DNA from: Terriglobia bacterium
GTDB lineage: Bacteria > Acidobacteriota > Terriglobia > Bryobacterales > Bryobacteraceae
Assembly (NCBI GenBank): GCA_020073145.1
Contig: JAIQFS010000010.1
Location: 90,527 to 154,526 of the forward strand
DNA: 64,000 bases
Reading direction: 5' to 3'
This document shows positions 52,838 through 60,806 of this stretch, piece by piece. The notes below the pieces were generated by a model, which worked only from the letters and a program-made list of their open reading frames with translations, ran no database searches and was not told the origin of the DNA. Each line of letters opens with the position of its first letter. The stretch's first letter is position 1. The translations under genes and the position numbers were made by a program.

Positions 52838-54136
52838 CTAACCTTCCGCTTCCCAGCGGAAGCGCGCCACAGCCAGGCCGGCGAAGACGAGGGCGAAGGC
52901 GAGCAGTGCGGCGATGGGGGCGAGCGCGGCGCCCGCTCCGAGGCCGCGCCAGGTCATGGCTTCAAAACCATCCATGGCCCAGCGGGTGGGAACGACCACG
53001 GTCAGGTTCTGCAGCCATTGCGGGAAGAGGAAACTGGGGATCCATGCGCCGCCCAGCATGACCACGATGAGGGTGGCGAAAATGGAAAGGCCGCGCGTGG
53101 CTTCCGGCGTCTTGCCCAGGGTGGCGATTAGCATTCCGAAGCCCGCAGTCATCAACGCGAAGGCAGCGCTGACTCCCAGGAAGCCGGCCATGCTGCCTTC
53201 GACGCGGACACCGAACACTAGGCGGGCAAACAGAAAATTCACCAGCACCACAAAGAACGCCAATACGGAGGCGCTGACCGCGCGGCTGCCGAGCAGCACG
53301 CCGCGCGAGAGCGGAGCGGCGCGGAAGCGCTTCCACAGGCCGCGCTGGCGCTGCTGGAGCAACCCGATCCCGACGTCGATGCCGAGGAACAAAACGAACT
53401 GCACCACCATACCGGCAAAGGAATGGGCGTAGCCGTTGTACTTGACCCCGCGGTTCGCCGTCACGGCTTCCTCGCGCGTGGTGAAGGGCATGGTCAAACC
53501 GCCCGACAAGCCGGCCTGCGAGTCGCCGCTCCGACCGGACCGCGTATTCCAGCGTTCCACGCTGCCGAGCAGGTTTTCCAGGTCCTTCTTGTCATTCGGC
53601 GCCAGACTCTGGCTTTGCTCGACCTCGGCCAATGATTGACGGACCGCATCGCGCCCGCTAGGCCCGGCGAACATTTCCTTGCTGACGGCCTGCATCACAT
53701 CGCCAGCCAGCATTCCCCGCACCATTCCGCTCTCGGCACTGTGAGACGGGTCGTAGAGCACGCCGATCTCGGGTTTCTGTTGTGGGCCGAAGAACGCGCG
53801 ACCGGCTTGCTGACCGAAATTCGCGGGAATGACCACGGCCACGGTGGCGGAACCCTTGCGAACGGCGGCGCGCGCCCCGTCGGGAGTGGCGGGCTTCACT
53901 TCGAGCGATTTCTCGGCGGTGAGGCGGGTGACGATTTCACGGGAAATCGCGCTGCGATCCTGGTCGACCGCCAGGACCGCAATGCGGGCGGTGTCGGTCT
54001 GCCCCTGGCCTCCCAAGACGAATCCAAAGAACGAGCCGATGGCGATGGGGATGGCGAAGCTCATCAACAAAGCGCGACGGTCCACCAAGAAGAGGCGGAT
54101 ATCTTTCCGCACCAGGGCGCGAAACGGCACCATCAT
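52838..54136 (-). CDS. ABC-2 type transporter permease
   Basis: The 432-residue permease has one N-terminal helix (ALLMSFAIPIAIGSFFGFVLG), a large extracytoplasmic loop (about 45-235), and then five helices with the ABC2_membrane signature (GLWKRFRAAPLSRGVLLGSRAVSAS). It exports drugs, lipids or another hydrophobic substrate with its ATPase partner. Two ATGs are adjacent (54136 and 54133); the first overlaps the ATPase stop as ATGA. Confidence 0.9.
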   Translation of the reverse strand: MMVPFRALVRKDIRLFLVDRRALLMSFAIPIAIGSFFGFVLGGQGQTDTARIAVLAVDQDRSAISREIVTRLTAEKSLEVKPATPDGARAAVRKGSATVAVVIPANFGQQAGRAFFGPQQKPEIGVLYDPSHSAESGMVRGMLAGDVMQAVSKEMFAGPSGRDAVRQSLAEVEQSQSLAPNDKKDLENLLGSVERWNTRSGRSGDSQAGLSGGLTMPFTTREEAVTANRGVKYNGYAHSFAGMVVQFVLFLGIDVGIGLLQQRQRGLWKRFRAAPLSRGVLLGSRAVSASVLAFFVVLVNFLFARLVFGVRVEGSMAGFLGVSAAFALMTAGFGMLIATLGKTPEATRGLSIFATLIVVMLGGAWIPSFLFPQWLQNLTVVVPTRWAMDGFEAMTWRGLGAGAALAPIAALLAFALVFAGLAVARFRWEAEG

Positions 54137-55068
54137 GCGTCGCGTAAGCTCCTTCCAGTCAGGTTCAGGAAGACCGTTTCCAGATCGGCGCGCTCGCTGA
54201 CCACGTGTCGATAGGGGTGGCCTTGATCCACCAGCCACTGGAGCACGCGCGGGGTTTCGGCGGCCAAATCGCGCACGCCAACGCGCAGCGTTCCCCCGCG
54301 CCGTTCCGCTGAGCGAACGCCGGGCAGGGACTGGAGCGGCTCCAGGAGGAGGCCATCGTCGCCGTTCTCAAGCTCGATGGCCAGCAGATTGGTCACGGGC
54401 AGCAGGCGGTAGAGGCCCGGCAGAGTGTCGTCTGCGATGACCTTGCCATGGTCGATAATCACAACGCGGTCGCAAAGGCGCTCCGCCTCTTCCATGTAGT
54501 GAGTGGTGTAGAGCAGCGTTTTGCCGCGCTGTTTGAGTGTTTCGAGGTTGTCGAAGATGGCGTTGCGGCTTTGCGGATCGACGCCCACGGTGGGCTCGTC
54601 GAGAAGCAAAATGCGGGGGTCGTGCAGGAGCGCGGCGGCGAGATTGAGGCGCCGCTTCATACCGCCGCTGAAGTCCCTGACCTTGTCGCGGGCGCGGTCG
54701 GACAAACCGACCAGATCGAGCGCCTCGCCGATGGCGCGGCGGGCGGGAGCGCCGTCCAGGTCGTAAAGCGCCGCAAAGAGCTGGAGATTGGCCATCGCCG
54801 GCAGCTCGTCGAAGAGCGCGAGGTCCTGCGGCACGAGGCCGATCTGGCGCTTCACGGGATCGGCATCGCCGGCAAGCGGCCGTCCTTCGATGGTGACGAC
54901 GCCGGAATCGGGACGGAGCAGGCCGGCGATGATGGAGACGGTCGTGGTTTTGCCCGCGCCGTTGGGGCCGAGCAAACCGATGTTTTCGCCCACGCCGGCA
55001 CGGAGGGAGACGCCGTCCACGGCCACCACGTTGCCATAGCACTTTTTCAGGGCACGGACTTCGAGCAT
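54133..55068 (-). CDS. ABC transporter ATP-binding protein
   Basis: The 311-residue ATPase has Walker A GPNGAGKTTT, the signature FSGGMKRRLNLAA, Walker B ILLLDEPTVGVDP, and an HYMEEAE switch region. It is of the ABC-2 exporter type with the extra C-terminal part that many such ATPases carry. It pairs with the overlapping permease. Nothing in the sequence gives the substrate. Confidence 0.95.
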   Translation of the reverse strand: MLEVRALKKCYGNVVAVDGVSLRAGVGENIGLLGPNGAGKTTTVSIIAGLLRPDSGVVTIEGRPLAGDADPVKRQIGLVPQDLALFDELPAMANLQLFAALYDLDGAPARRAIGEALDLVGLSDRARDKVRDFSGGMKRRLNLAAALLHDPRILLLDEPTVGVDPQSRNAIFDNLETLKQRGKTLLYTTHYMEEAERLCDRVVIIDHGKVIADDTLPGLYRLLPVTNLLAIELENGDDGLLLEPLQSLPGVRSAERRGGTLRVGVRDLAAETPRVLQWLVDQGHPYRHVVSERADLETVFLNLTGRSLRDA

Positions 55069-55129
55069 AGCCTCCGCCGACGCACTACCAGCATCTCACC
55101 CAGATACGGCGGCGGGGCCGAGGAAGTTC

Positions 55130-55660
55130 CTATTTTTTCTGGGCGGCGGGGACGTCAACCTTGGGGATGCCGAAGTGGCCGCCGAGGTCCGCGAGCGAGT
55201 TCAGGTCCAGGGATCCCACAATGTTGACCACGGTGAACTCCTTGGGTTCGGCGGCCAAAATGGCCAGGCCGGTCATTTTGTTGTTCTCGGAGCGAACGTA
55301 AACTTCCGCGGTTTCGCCGTCTTCGGTGCTGGTCACCCCGACGATGCGGGACCATTGCGGCGGGCGGAGCTGATTCCGCAGCCGTTCCAGATCGGCCTTC
55401 GACCACGCGCCCTCGGTTTTGAATTCGAAGGATTTGACGTAAATGCCTTCGATGCCGGCAAGCAGTTTCTTGACCTTGGCCTCTTCCGAATCTTTGCCAT
55501 CCAGGAATTTAGCGGCGAACTGGAGGGTGGCGCCGTTCAGTGAAACATCGACGGTTTCGGAGGCTTTCGAAGCGAGTTGGTCCAGGTTGATCTGGAGCGG
55601 CTGAGCGCCGAGCGCCGCGGCCAGGCTGCTCCACAGCAGCAGTTTGGAAATCCTTTTCAT
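55130..55660 (-). CDS. DUF4252 family exported protein
   Basis: The 176-residue protein has a signal peptide (KRISKLLLWSSLAAALGAQ) and DUF4252-type pattern (LDQLASKASETVDVSL, VKKLLAGIEGIYVKSFEF, GLAILAAEPKEFTVVNIVGSLDL). The family is of unknown function and commonly sits downstream of ECF sigma and anti-sigma-like genes. The start overlaps the stop of the preceding membrane protein gene as ATGA. Confidence 0.87.
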   Translation of the reverse strand: MKRISKLLLWSSLAAALGAQPLQINLDQLASKASETVDVSLNGATLQFAAKFLDGKDSEEAKVKKLLAGIEGIYVKSFEFKTEGAWSKADLERLRNQLRPPQWSRIVGVTSTEDGETAEVYVRSENNKMTGLAILAAEPKEFTVVNIVGSLDLNSLADLGGHFGIPKVDVPAAQKK

Positions 55661-55935
55661 TGCGTCACCTCCAGAACGTGCGTCTGCACCTGGTTCAATT
55701 TACCGGCGGCGATGCGCACGGCCAGCATGACCTGATTCTTGGCCTGGATGCCCGCATACCAGCGATAGCCGACGCCGCCGCCGGCCAGAACCACCACGGA
55801 CGCCGCAATGGCGATCCAACGGCGAGCGGCGAGAGACGGCCTTCGGCGCGCGGCCGCCAACACGCGCGCGGTAAACTCCGGCGCGGGCTCCTTGCGCTCC
55901 AAGGCGCGTTTCAATTCCTGTTCCAACCAATCCAT
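55657..55935 (-). CDS. Small single-helix membrane protein, anti-sigma-like
   Basis: The 92-residue protein has an N-terminal about 40-residue cytoplasmic part (MDWLEQELKRALERKEPAPE), one membrane helix (WIAIAASVVVLAGGGVGYRWY) and a short outer tail. Its position right after an ECF sigma gene with a one-base overlap (TAATG) fits a minimal membrane anti-sigma or regulator. No zinc-binding anti-sigma motif (HxxxCxxC) is present, so the role is inference. Confidence 0.75.
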   Translation of the reverse strand: MDWLEQELKRALERKEPAPEFTARVLAAARRRPSLAARRWIAIAASVVVLAGGGVGYRWYAGIQAKNQVMLAVRIAAGKLNQVQTHVLEVTQ

Positions 55936-56456
55936 TAGGGTTCTCCTACGCCCCGCCGGGCCAATTTCTCGCGCAACAAGGCCAGCGACCGATGCAAATG
56001 ACTTTTGACAGTGGCGAGCGGCATATCGAGCATCTGGGCAATATCCGGCGGGTCCAAATCTTCCTGATAGCGCAACACCATCACGCTGCGAGGCGCCTCG
56101 GGCAAGGACGCGATCAAGCGGCGCAGCACTTCGCCCAGCATGGGGTCGCGGTGAGACGCGCCAGCGCGCGGCTCGGGCACTTCTTCCAACGCCACCTGCG
56201 GGCGCCGGTGACGCCGGCGGGTCTCATCGAGGGAACGCCGGACGGTGGCCTGCCGCAGCCAGAACAGCGCATGCGCCGCGGACTCGACGCGGGCAAGGTT
56301 GCGATGCAGGCTCAAGAACACATCCTGGGCCACCTCCTCGGCGACGCCCCGGTCATGCAGAAAATGATAGGCGAGGCTAAAGACCATGGCCCGGTGCTGC
56401 CGCACCAGTCCGTCAAACTCCAAGCCGGCCTGTTCCGCGCGCGCCACAGCCGTCAT
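55935..56456 (-). CDS. ECF-type RNA polymerase sigma factor
   Basis: The 173-residue protein has sigma region 2 (FDGLVRQHRAMVFSLAYHFLHDRGVAEEVAQDVFLSLHRNL, about 14-54) and region 4 with an HTH (LPEAPRSVMVLRYQEDLDPPDIAQMLDMPLATVKSHLHRSLALLREKL, about 115-165). It directs transcription of stress genes and probably its own operon. It overlaps the genes on either side, so levels of sigma, anti-sigma-like and exported proteins are tied. Confidence 0.94.
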   Translation of the reverse strand: MTAVARAEQAGLEFDGLVRQHRAMVFSLAYHFLHDRGVAEEVAQDVFLSLHRNLARVESAAHALFWLRQATVRRSLDETRRRHRRPQVALEEVPEPRAGASHRDPMLGEVLRRLIASLPEAPRSVMVLRYQEDLDPPDIAQMLDMPLATVKSHLHRSLALLREKLARRGVGEP

Positions 56457-57274
56457 GGTTGGCTGACTAGGTAGGTCACGCGGCTGTTCACGTCCGCGCG
56501 GTGAAAATCGCTGTTGGTCATCGAAATCGAGATCGTCCGCTTGTAGAAGAATAGCGCGCGCAGCTCAAATTCGCCTCCGTAGCTGACGGGAAACCAGGCG
56601 CCGTCGTCGAACTTCTGATAGGAGACCGAGAAGCCATACCCGCGGATATCGGTGCCGAGCAGCATTTTGACGGCCAAGGGCAGGCCATGCGCCACCCGGG
56701 TGGTGACGAATACGGGCTGGTATTCCTCAGCATCGATGAGGGCCTCGCCTTTCCAGTCGTAGCGGTGGCGAGGCTGGAACGCGACGCGGTAGACGCGCCG
56801 GCCGCGAACCGTCTCCTGGCCAAGCAGGCGGAAGTCATATTTCAACTGCTGCTGATCCGTGAGCGGAAACTGATTGTTCGAGATGCCGTCGCGGGAGTCG
56901 TGGTCGTCGGTCATGTCGTCGGAGAAGCCCTGGATGAGGCCGGCCTCGATGCCGATGACCGGCCCGGTGTCGCCCGTATCGGTCTTGTCGAAGAGGATAT
57001 AGTCGCCGTTCTTTCGGTACCGCCCCTGGAGGGCGAGGAGCTTGCGATGCGAGCCGCGATCGGCCGGAGCGACCTCATATTCGCGGTGTTCTTCGCGGGA
57101 GACTTGGCCGCCGGCCCGGCGCATGGTGACGACCTGCTTCTGGCGGTAGACGAACTCGCGGCGCGCCTCCTGGGTCTTGGCTTGGTTGACGGCCACGCGC
57201 AACATGATTTCGTGAATGCCGGGGGTCTCCGCGCGGGCGCAGAAGAGAGCGCAAGTCAGCAGCAGAACCTTCAT
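56453..57274 (-). CDS. Exported protein of unknown function (lipoprotein-sorting-like fold)
   Basis: The 273-residue protein has a signal peptide (MKVLLLTCALFCARA) and a beta-rich body (EYEVAPADRGSHRKLLALQGRYRKNGDYILFDKTD, YDFRLLGQETVRGRRVYRVAFQPRHRYDWKGEALIDAEEYQPVFV). This looks like the LolA/LppX-type half-barrel often called outer-membrane lipoprotein-sorting-like. It is the first gene of the ECF operon; its stop overlaps the sigma start. Confidence 0.7.
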   Translation of the reverse strand: MKVLLLTCALFCARAETPGIHEIMLRVAVNQAKTQEARREFVYRQKQVVTMRRAGGQVSREEHREYEVAPADRGSHRKLLALQGRYRKNGDYILFDKTDTGDTGPVIGIEAGLIQGFSDDMTDDHDSRDGISNNQFPLTDQQQLKYDFRLLGQETVRGRRVYRVAFQPRHRYDWKGEALIDAEEYQPVFVTTRVAHGLPLAVKMLLGTDIRGYGFSVSYQKFDDGAWFPVSYGGEFELRALFFYKRTISISMTNSDFHRADVNSRVTYLVSQP

Positions 57275-57341
57275 ACCTACCGATACGCCGGGAAGCCGAG
57301 GGACGGTTGCAGGATTTGAGCGAGGCCGAGCCCCTAGGCGC

Positions 57342-59642
57342 CTAAAAGCGGAACAGATAGCTGAGTTTGGCGAAGAACTGGCGGCCGACCGTGGTGGAGG
57401 GAAAGGGGATGCGGTTCACGGTGGGAGGCGAGCCGGGAAGTAACGCCAAGTTCTCCAGTTGGTCGGTGTAGCCGACGTAGAAGGCGGTGCCGGGGTGGAT
57501 CAGGTAAGTAAGCAGGACATCGCCCGTGAAGGCCTTCTGGCGGTCGAGAGCGATGAGGCCCGGATTCTGCAGGGTGGCGTTGTAGTCGAAGATGACGCGC
57601 AGGGAAAGTTCGCGCGTGAACTGATAGTTGAGGCGCGAGCGGATGAGGTGGTTGACGAACACGGCGGTGGGCCGGGAGACCGGCGGGGCGGGGCTCGCGG
57701 CGAAGGAGTCGGCCCGCGTCCAGAATTGCGTGAGGAAGTAGATTTCGTCGAGCTTCAGGCGGGCGGTGGGCCGGAAGGTGAAGGTGCCGTTGAATTCGCG
57801 GCCATCGCCGCGGAAGGCCGCGAGAGCGTCCGGCGGGTCGTAATTGGTACGGGTGCCCTGGTTGAAGTTCCAGTCGATCACGATGGGTTTGAAGAATTCG
57901 GAGTGAAATCCGATGCCGGTGTCCTGGCGCCGGAAGTTGATGTTGTTGAAACGCTCGAAAAGCTCGGCGTGATTGAACCCGAGATAAGTAGAGCGGGCGA
58001 ACTCCAGATTGAAGCCGGGGCTGACGCGCCAGTCCTGCTGCACATTGCGATGGTCGTAGTCCCCGCTCATGAAGAGATTGGGACCCCAGGAAAGAAGAAC
58101 CTTGCTCTTGGGATGAAAGCGGCGCTGGGCGAACTGGTTGAACTGGCGGATATTGACCCTGGGAATGAAGCCGAGATCGGCGGCAAAGCCTTCACCGCGA
58201 TCGATGTACTGGAGGTCATACGAGTAATTGCGGCTCTGCTGGTGAAGGTCGACATTATACGCGTCGCCTCCGGAGCGGGCGCCGTCGAGCGCGCGCGACT
58301 GGCTGGCCAGGCCCTGGGCCGACAGGGTCCAGGTGGGATTGAGGCGGAGGCGGGTATCCAGAGCCTCGACGCGGTTGAAGCTGCCGGCGAATTCGCGGTC
58401 GCTGAGGAAGAGTCCGATGTTGGATTGTTCGCCGAACTCGCGGAGCGCGCGAACCACGCCGATGTGGGCGCGCTGGCCGGCGGCCGAGTCGGTGGGATCG
58501 AGATCGGCGCCGGCGGCGCGATCATCGATGGCCAGCAGGCCGAGGCTCCAGCGGCCCAGCTTGCCGGTGAGGCGGCCGCCAAATTCGGGATCGACGACGC
58601 GGCGGGAAAAGAACAGGGTTTCGGGCGTCAGGAAGTAGCCATTGTTCTCTAGAAAGAACGGGCGCTTCTCGGGGAAGCGAACTTCGAAGCGCTGGTTGAC
58701 GGTGACCTGGGGATCGTCGGATTCCACCTGGCTGAAATCGGGGTTGACGGTAACGTCGAGCGCCAAGGAATCGTGGATCACGGCCTTGGCGTCCAGGCCC
58801 GGACGGGGCTCCGTCTTGGTCTGAAAGGACGGGACGCCGTTGGTTGGGTTATCCAGCTCATGCGAGCGGCCAAACGAGAAATACGGGATCAACTGCAGGT
58901 TGCGGCCGGGCGAGATGCTGTCGAGACCGTTGAGATTGCCGAGTTGCTGATTGAAGCCCGACTCCTTTTGGGTAACGTACGGCCAGAAGGAGTTTTCGTT
59001 GTGGGCGGGGATGCCCCGAAACAGCGCCAAGCCCCAGGTTTGCATGGCTTCGGCGGAAAAGCGGAGGCTCTTGAAGGGAATGTCGATTAAAGCCACGTAC
59101 CCTTCCGGCGTGAGACGGCCTTCGGAATACCAGAGGGTGTCGAAGCTGAAATCGTCATTCTGGCCCTCGCTCTCGATGGCATCGGCCTGCACGCCGAGCG
59201 GGTTGACGAAGAACTCAAAGCCGCGCTGGCGGTCATGGTAGGTGTCGAGGATAACGCCGACGATGTCGTCGTTGAAGAGGTCTTCGCGTTTGGAGAGGCG
59301 GGCGCGGGTCTGGCCCCGCGGCGACGAGCACCGGAACACCACGTAAAAGCTCTTCTCGTCGTAACCGAGCCAGGCGGCGGTGGGGCTGCTGGACGGGACG
59401 CCGTCGCCGGGCTGGCGCTGGCGGAAATCGTCAACCCGTTTCATATCGGACCGCGACTGGCCGTTGAGGAATTGGTCCAGGCGCGGGCGGCTCTGAATGC
59501 GAGGGATCTCCAGCTCTTTGATTTGCGCAGTAGCGGTGGGGATGGGGGGCGGAGGCGAGACCGCCAGCGGGGGCGGGACCTGGGCGAGCAGGGCGCCAGT
59601 GTAGGAGGCAAGGCACAAGAGGGAGACATGGTGGCGCGACAT
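57342..59642 (-). CDS. DUF5916 outer-membrane protein with CBM9-like N-terminus
   Basis: The 766-residue protein has a signal peptide, an N-terminal CBM9/DOMON-like domain (about 50-240: TAAWLGYDEKSFYVVFRC, GFEFFVNPLGVQADAI, GYVALIDIPFKSLRF) and a DUF5916 beta barrel of about 500 residues ending in an aromatic residue (LSYLFRF), as for outer-membrane barrels. Proposed roles are carbohydrate binding or uptake. It is divergent from the XRE-flotillin operon; its start is 95 nt from the XRE start. Confidence 0.9.
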   Translation of the reverse strand: MSRHHVSLLCLASYTGALLAQVPPPLAVSPPPPIPTATAQIKELEIPRIQSRPRLDQFLNGQSRSDMKRVDDFRQRQPGDGVPSSSPTAAWLGYDEKSFYVVFRCSSPRGQTRARLSKREDLFNDDIVGVILDTYHDRQRGFEFFVNPLGVQADAIESEGQNDDFSFDTLWYSEGRLTPEGYVALIDIPFKSLRFSAEAMQTWGLALFRGIPAHNENSFWPYVTQKESGFNQQLGNLNGLDSISPGRNLQLIPYFSFGRSHELDNPTNGVPSFQTKTEPRPGLDAKAVIHDSLALDVTVNPDFSQVESDDPQVTVNQRFEVRFPEKRPFFLENNGYFLTPETLFFSRRVVDPEFGGRLTGKLGRWSLGLLAIDDRAAGADLDPTDSAAGQRAHIGVVRALREFGEQSNIGLFLSDREFAGSFNRVEALDTRLRLNPTWTLSAQGLASQSRALDGARSGGDAYNVDLHQQSRNYSYDLQYIDRGEGFAADLGFIPRVNIRQFNQFAQRRFHPKSKVLLSWGPNLFMSGDYDHRNVQQDWRVSPGFNLEFARSTYLGFNHAELFERFNNINFRRQDTGIGFHSEFFKPIVIDWNFNQGTRTNYDPPDALAAFRGDGREFNGTFTFRPTARLKLDEIYFLTQFWTRADSFAASPAPPVSRPTAVFVNHLIRSRLNYQFTRELSLRVIFDYNATLQNPGLIALDRQKAFTGDVLLTYLIHPGTAFYVGYTDQLENLALLPGSPPTVNRIPFPSTTVGRQFFAKLSYLFRF

Positions 59643-59691
59643 GGAAAGGACTAAGACGCGTAAGTAGCTGATTTTGTTTCGAAAAAAGACG

Positions 59692-59721
59692 TTGACAGTC
59701 GATCACATATTGCAATATACT
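59692..59721 (+). promoter_or_regulatory. Promoter of the XRE-flotillin-PspA operon
   Basis: A perfect -35 TTGACA (59692-59697) and a -10 TATACT (59716-59721) are separated by 18 nt. The expected start of transcription, about 59728, leaves a leader of only about 10 nt before the ATG. Confidence 0.75.
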
Positions 59722-59739
59722 GATTACATATTGCAATAT
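59705..59739. promoter_or_regulatory. Twin palindromic operators ATATTGCAATAT
   Basis: The 14-mer ACATATTGCAATAT occurs twice (59705-59718, 59726-59739). Each holds the perfect 12-bp palindrome ATATTGCAATAT (59707-59718, 59728-59739), centres 21 bp apart, about two helical turns. The first overlaps the -10 box and the second the start codon, an ideal layout for repression by the XRE protein encoded just downstream. Confidence 0.8.
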
Positions 59740-60229
59740 GACGCTCGGTGAAAAAATCCGCTATCTGCGCGAGGTCGAGGGCACGTTGCGCGGCCTGAAC
59801 CGCGAGATTTCGCAGCAGGAACTGGCGCGGCTGATCGAGAAGGAGCAGAAGAAATCGATCAGCCAGAGCTACCTGTCGCAGATCGAGAGCGGGGCGCGGC
59901 CGCACCTGACGAATTCGACACGGATGCTGCTGGCCCGGTTCTTCAAGGTGCATCCGGGATACCTGGTGGACGATCCGGAAGGATTTCAGAACGAGCTGAT
60001 ATCGGACGTGGGGGCGCTGGAGGACAAGCTGGACCTGTGGCTGGTGTCGGGGGCGGAGCGATTCAGCCGCGACCCGGAACTGCACCACGCGCTGCTGGCG
60101 GTGGCGAAGCACGCCGATTCGCGGCTGTGCTTGATCCTGCTGGACGAGATTCTGGAAAACCCGGGGCTGGCGGAGCGGCTGACCGAGGTGCTCAAGGCCC
60201 CCGCCGCCAAAGGGAGGAAGAGGTCATGA
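59738..60229 (+). CDS. XRE-family transcriptional regulator
   Basis: This 163-residue protein has an N-terminal HTH (MTLGEKIRYLREVEG...ISQQELARLIEKEQKKSISQSYLSQIESGARPHL, about 1-60) and a C-terminal helical part with no known ligand domain (about 90-163). It probably represses its own operon through the two palindromes at its promoter. The start codon lies inside the second palindrome, without a RBS, so translation may be leaderless. The NfeD gene overlaps the stop as ATGA. Confidence 0.9.
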   Translation: MTLGEKIRYLREVEGTLRGLNREISQQELARLIEKEQKKSISQSYLSQIESGARPHLTNSTRMLLARFFKVHPGYLVDDPEGFQNELISDVGALEDKLDLWLVSGAERFSRDPELHHALLAVAKHADSRLCLILLDEILENPGLAERLTEVLKAPAAKGRKRS

Positions 60230-60786
60230 GCTGGTCAGATTTCTACCTCATCTGTTTTCTGGTCGGATTCGGGCTGACCGCGCTGGCGCTGATCACGGGC
60301 AGCACGCACCTGCATTTGCCGCACCTCGATCACGGGCTGCACGTGCACCACGGGGAGCTGCCGTGGCTCAATTTCGGCACGATCGCGGCGTTTCTGGCGT
60401 GGTTCGGCGGCACGGGATACCTTCTGGAGCATTATTACGGCATCTGGTTTTTGGCGGCGCTGGGGATCGCGATTGTGAGCGGCCTGGCGGCGGCCTCGGT
60501 GGTGTTCTGGTTCCTGGCCCGGGTGTTGATCGCGAGGGAGGCGGCGCTCGACCCGGCGGACTACGACATGGTGGGGGTGCTCGGGCACCTCAGCATTCCT
60601 ATTCGCGCGGGCGGGACCGGCGAACTGGTCTATTCGCAGGAAGGGACGCGCCGCGTCACGGGAGCGCGCAGCGACGATGGGATTGCGATTCCCAAAGGCG
60701 CGGAAGTGATCGTCACGCGCTACGCCAAAGGAATTGCCTATGTCCGTTTGTGGCAGGATCCGGCGGATGGTTTGGAAGAGAGATAA
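60226..60786 (+). CDS. NfeD-like membrane protein
   Basis: The 186-residue protein has about three membrane helices (YLICFLVGFGLTALALITG, FGTIAAFLAWFGGTGYLL, GIWFLAALGIAIVSGLAAASVVFWFL) and a C-terminal OB-like NfeD domain (DYDMVGVLGHLSIPIRAGGTGELVYSQEGTRRVTGAR, GAEVIVTRYAKGIAYV). NfeD proteins partner with flotillin/SPFH proteins. A His-rich loop (HLHLPHLDHGLHVHHGE) between helix 1 and 2 is unusual. The flotillin gene starts 20 nt downstream. Confidence 0.87.
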   Translation: MSWSDFYLICFLVGFGLTALALITGSTHLHLPHLDHGLHVHHGELPWLNFGTIAAFLAWFGGTGYLLEHYYGIWFLAALGIAIVSGLAAASVVFWFLARVLIAREAALDPADYDMVGVLGHLSIPIRAGGTGELVYSQEGTRRVTGARSDDGIAIPKGAEVIVTRYAKGIAYVRLWQDPADGLEER

Positions 60787-60806
60787 CGCGAGGAGAGTTC
60801 GATTTT

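Noticed and set aside
57459..58652. Long plus-strand frame opposite the DUF5916 gene
   Set aside because: The product is Glu/Ala/Gly/Val-rich without motifs and lies wholly within a well-supported outer-membrane gene.
59690..59740. CRISPR-like repeat pair at the XRE promoter
   Set aside because: Only two short copies with palindromic cores and a 7-nt gap; spacing and position fit operators, not a CRISPR array.
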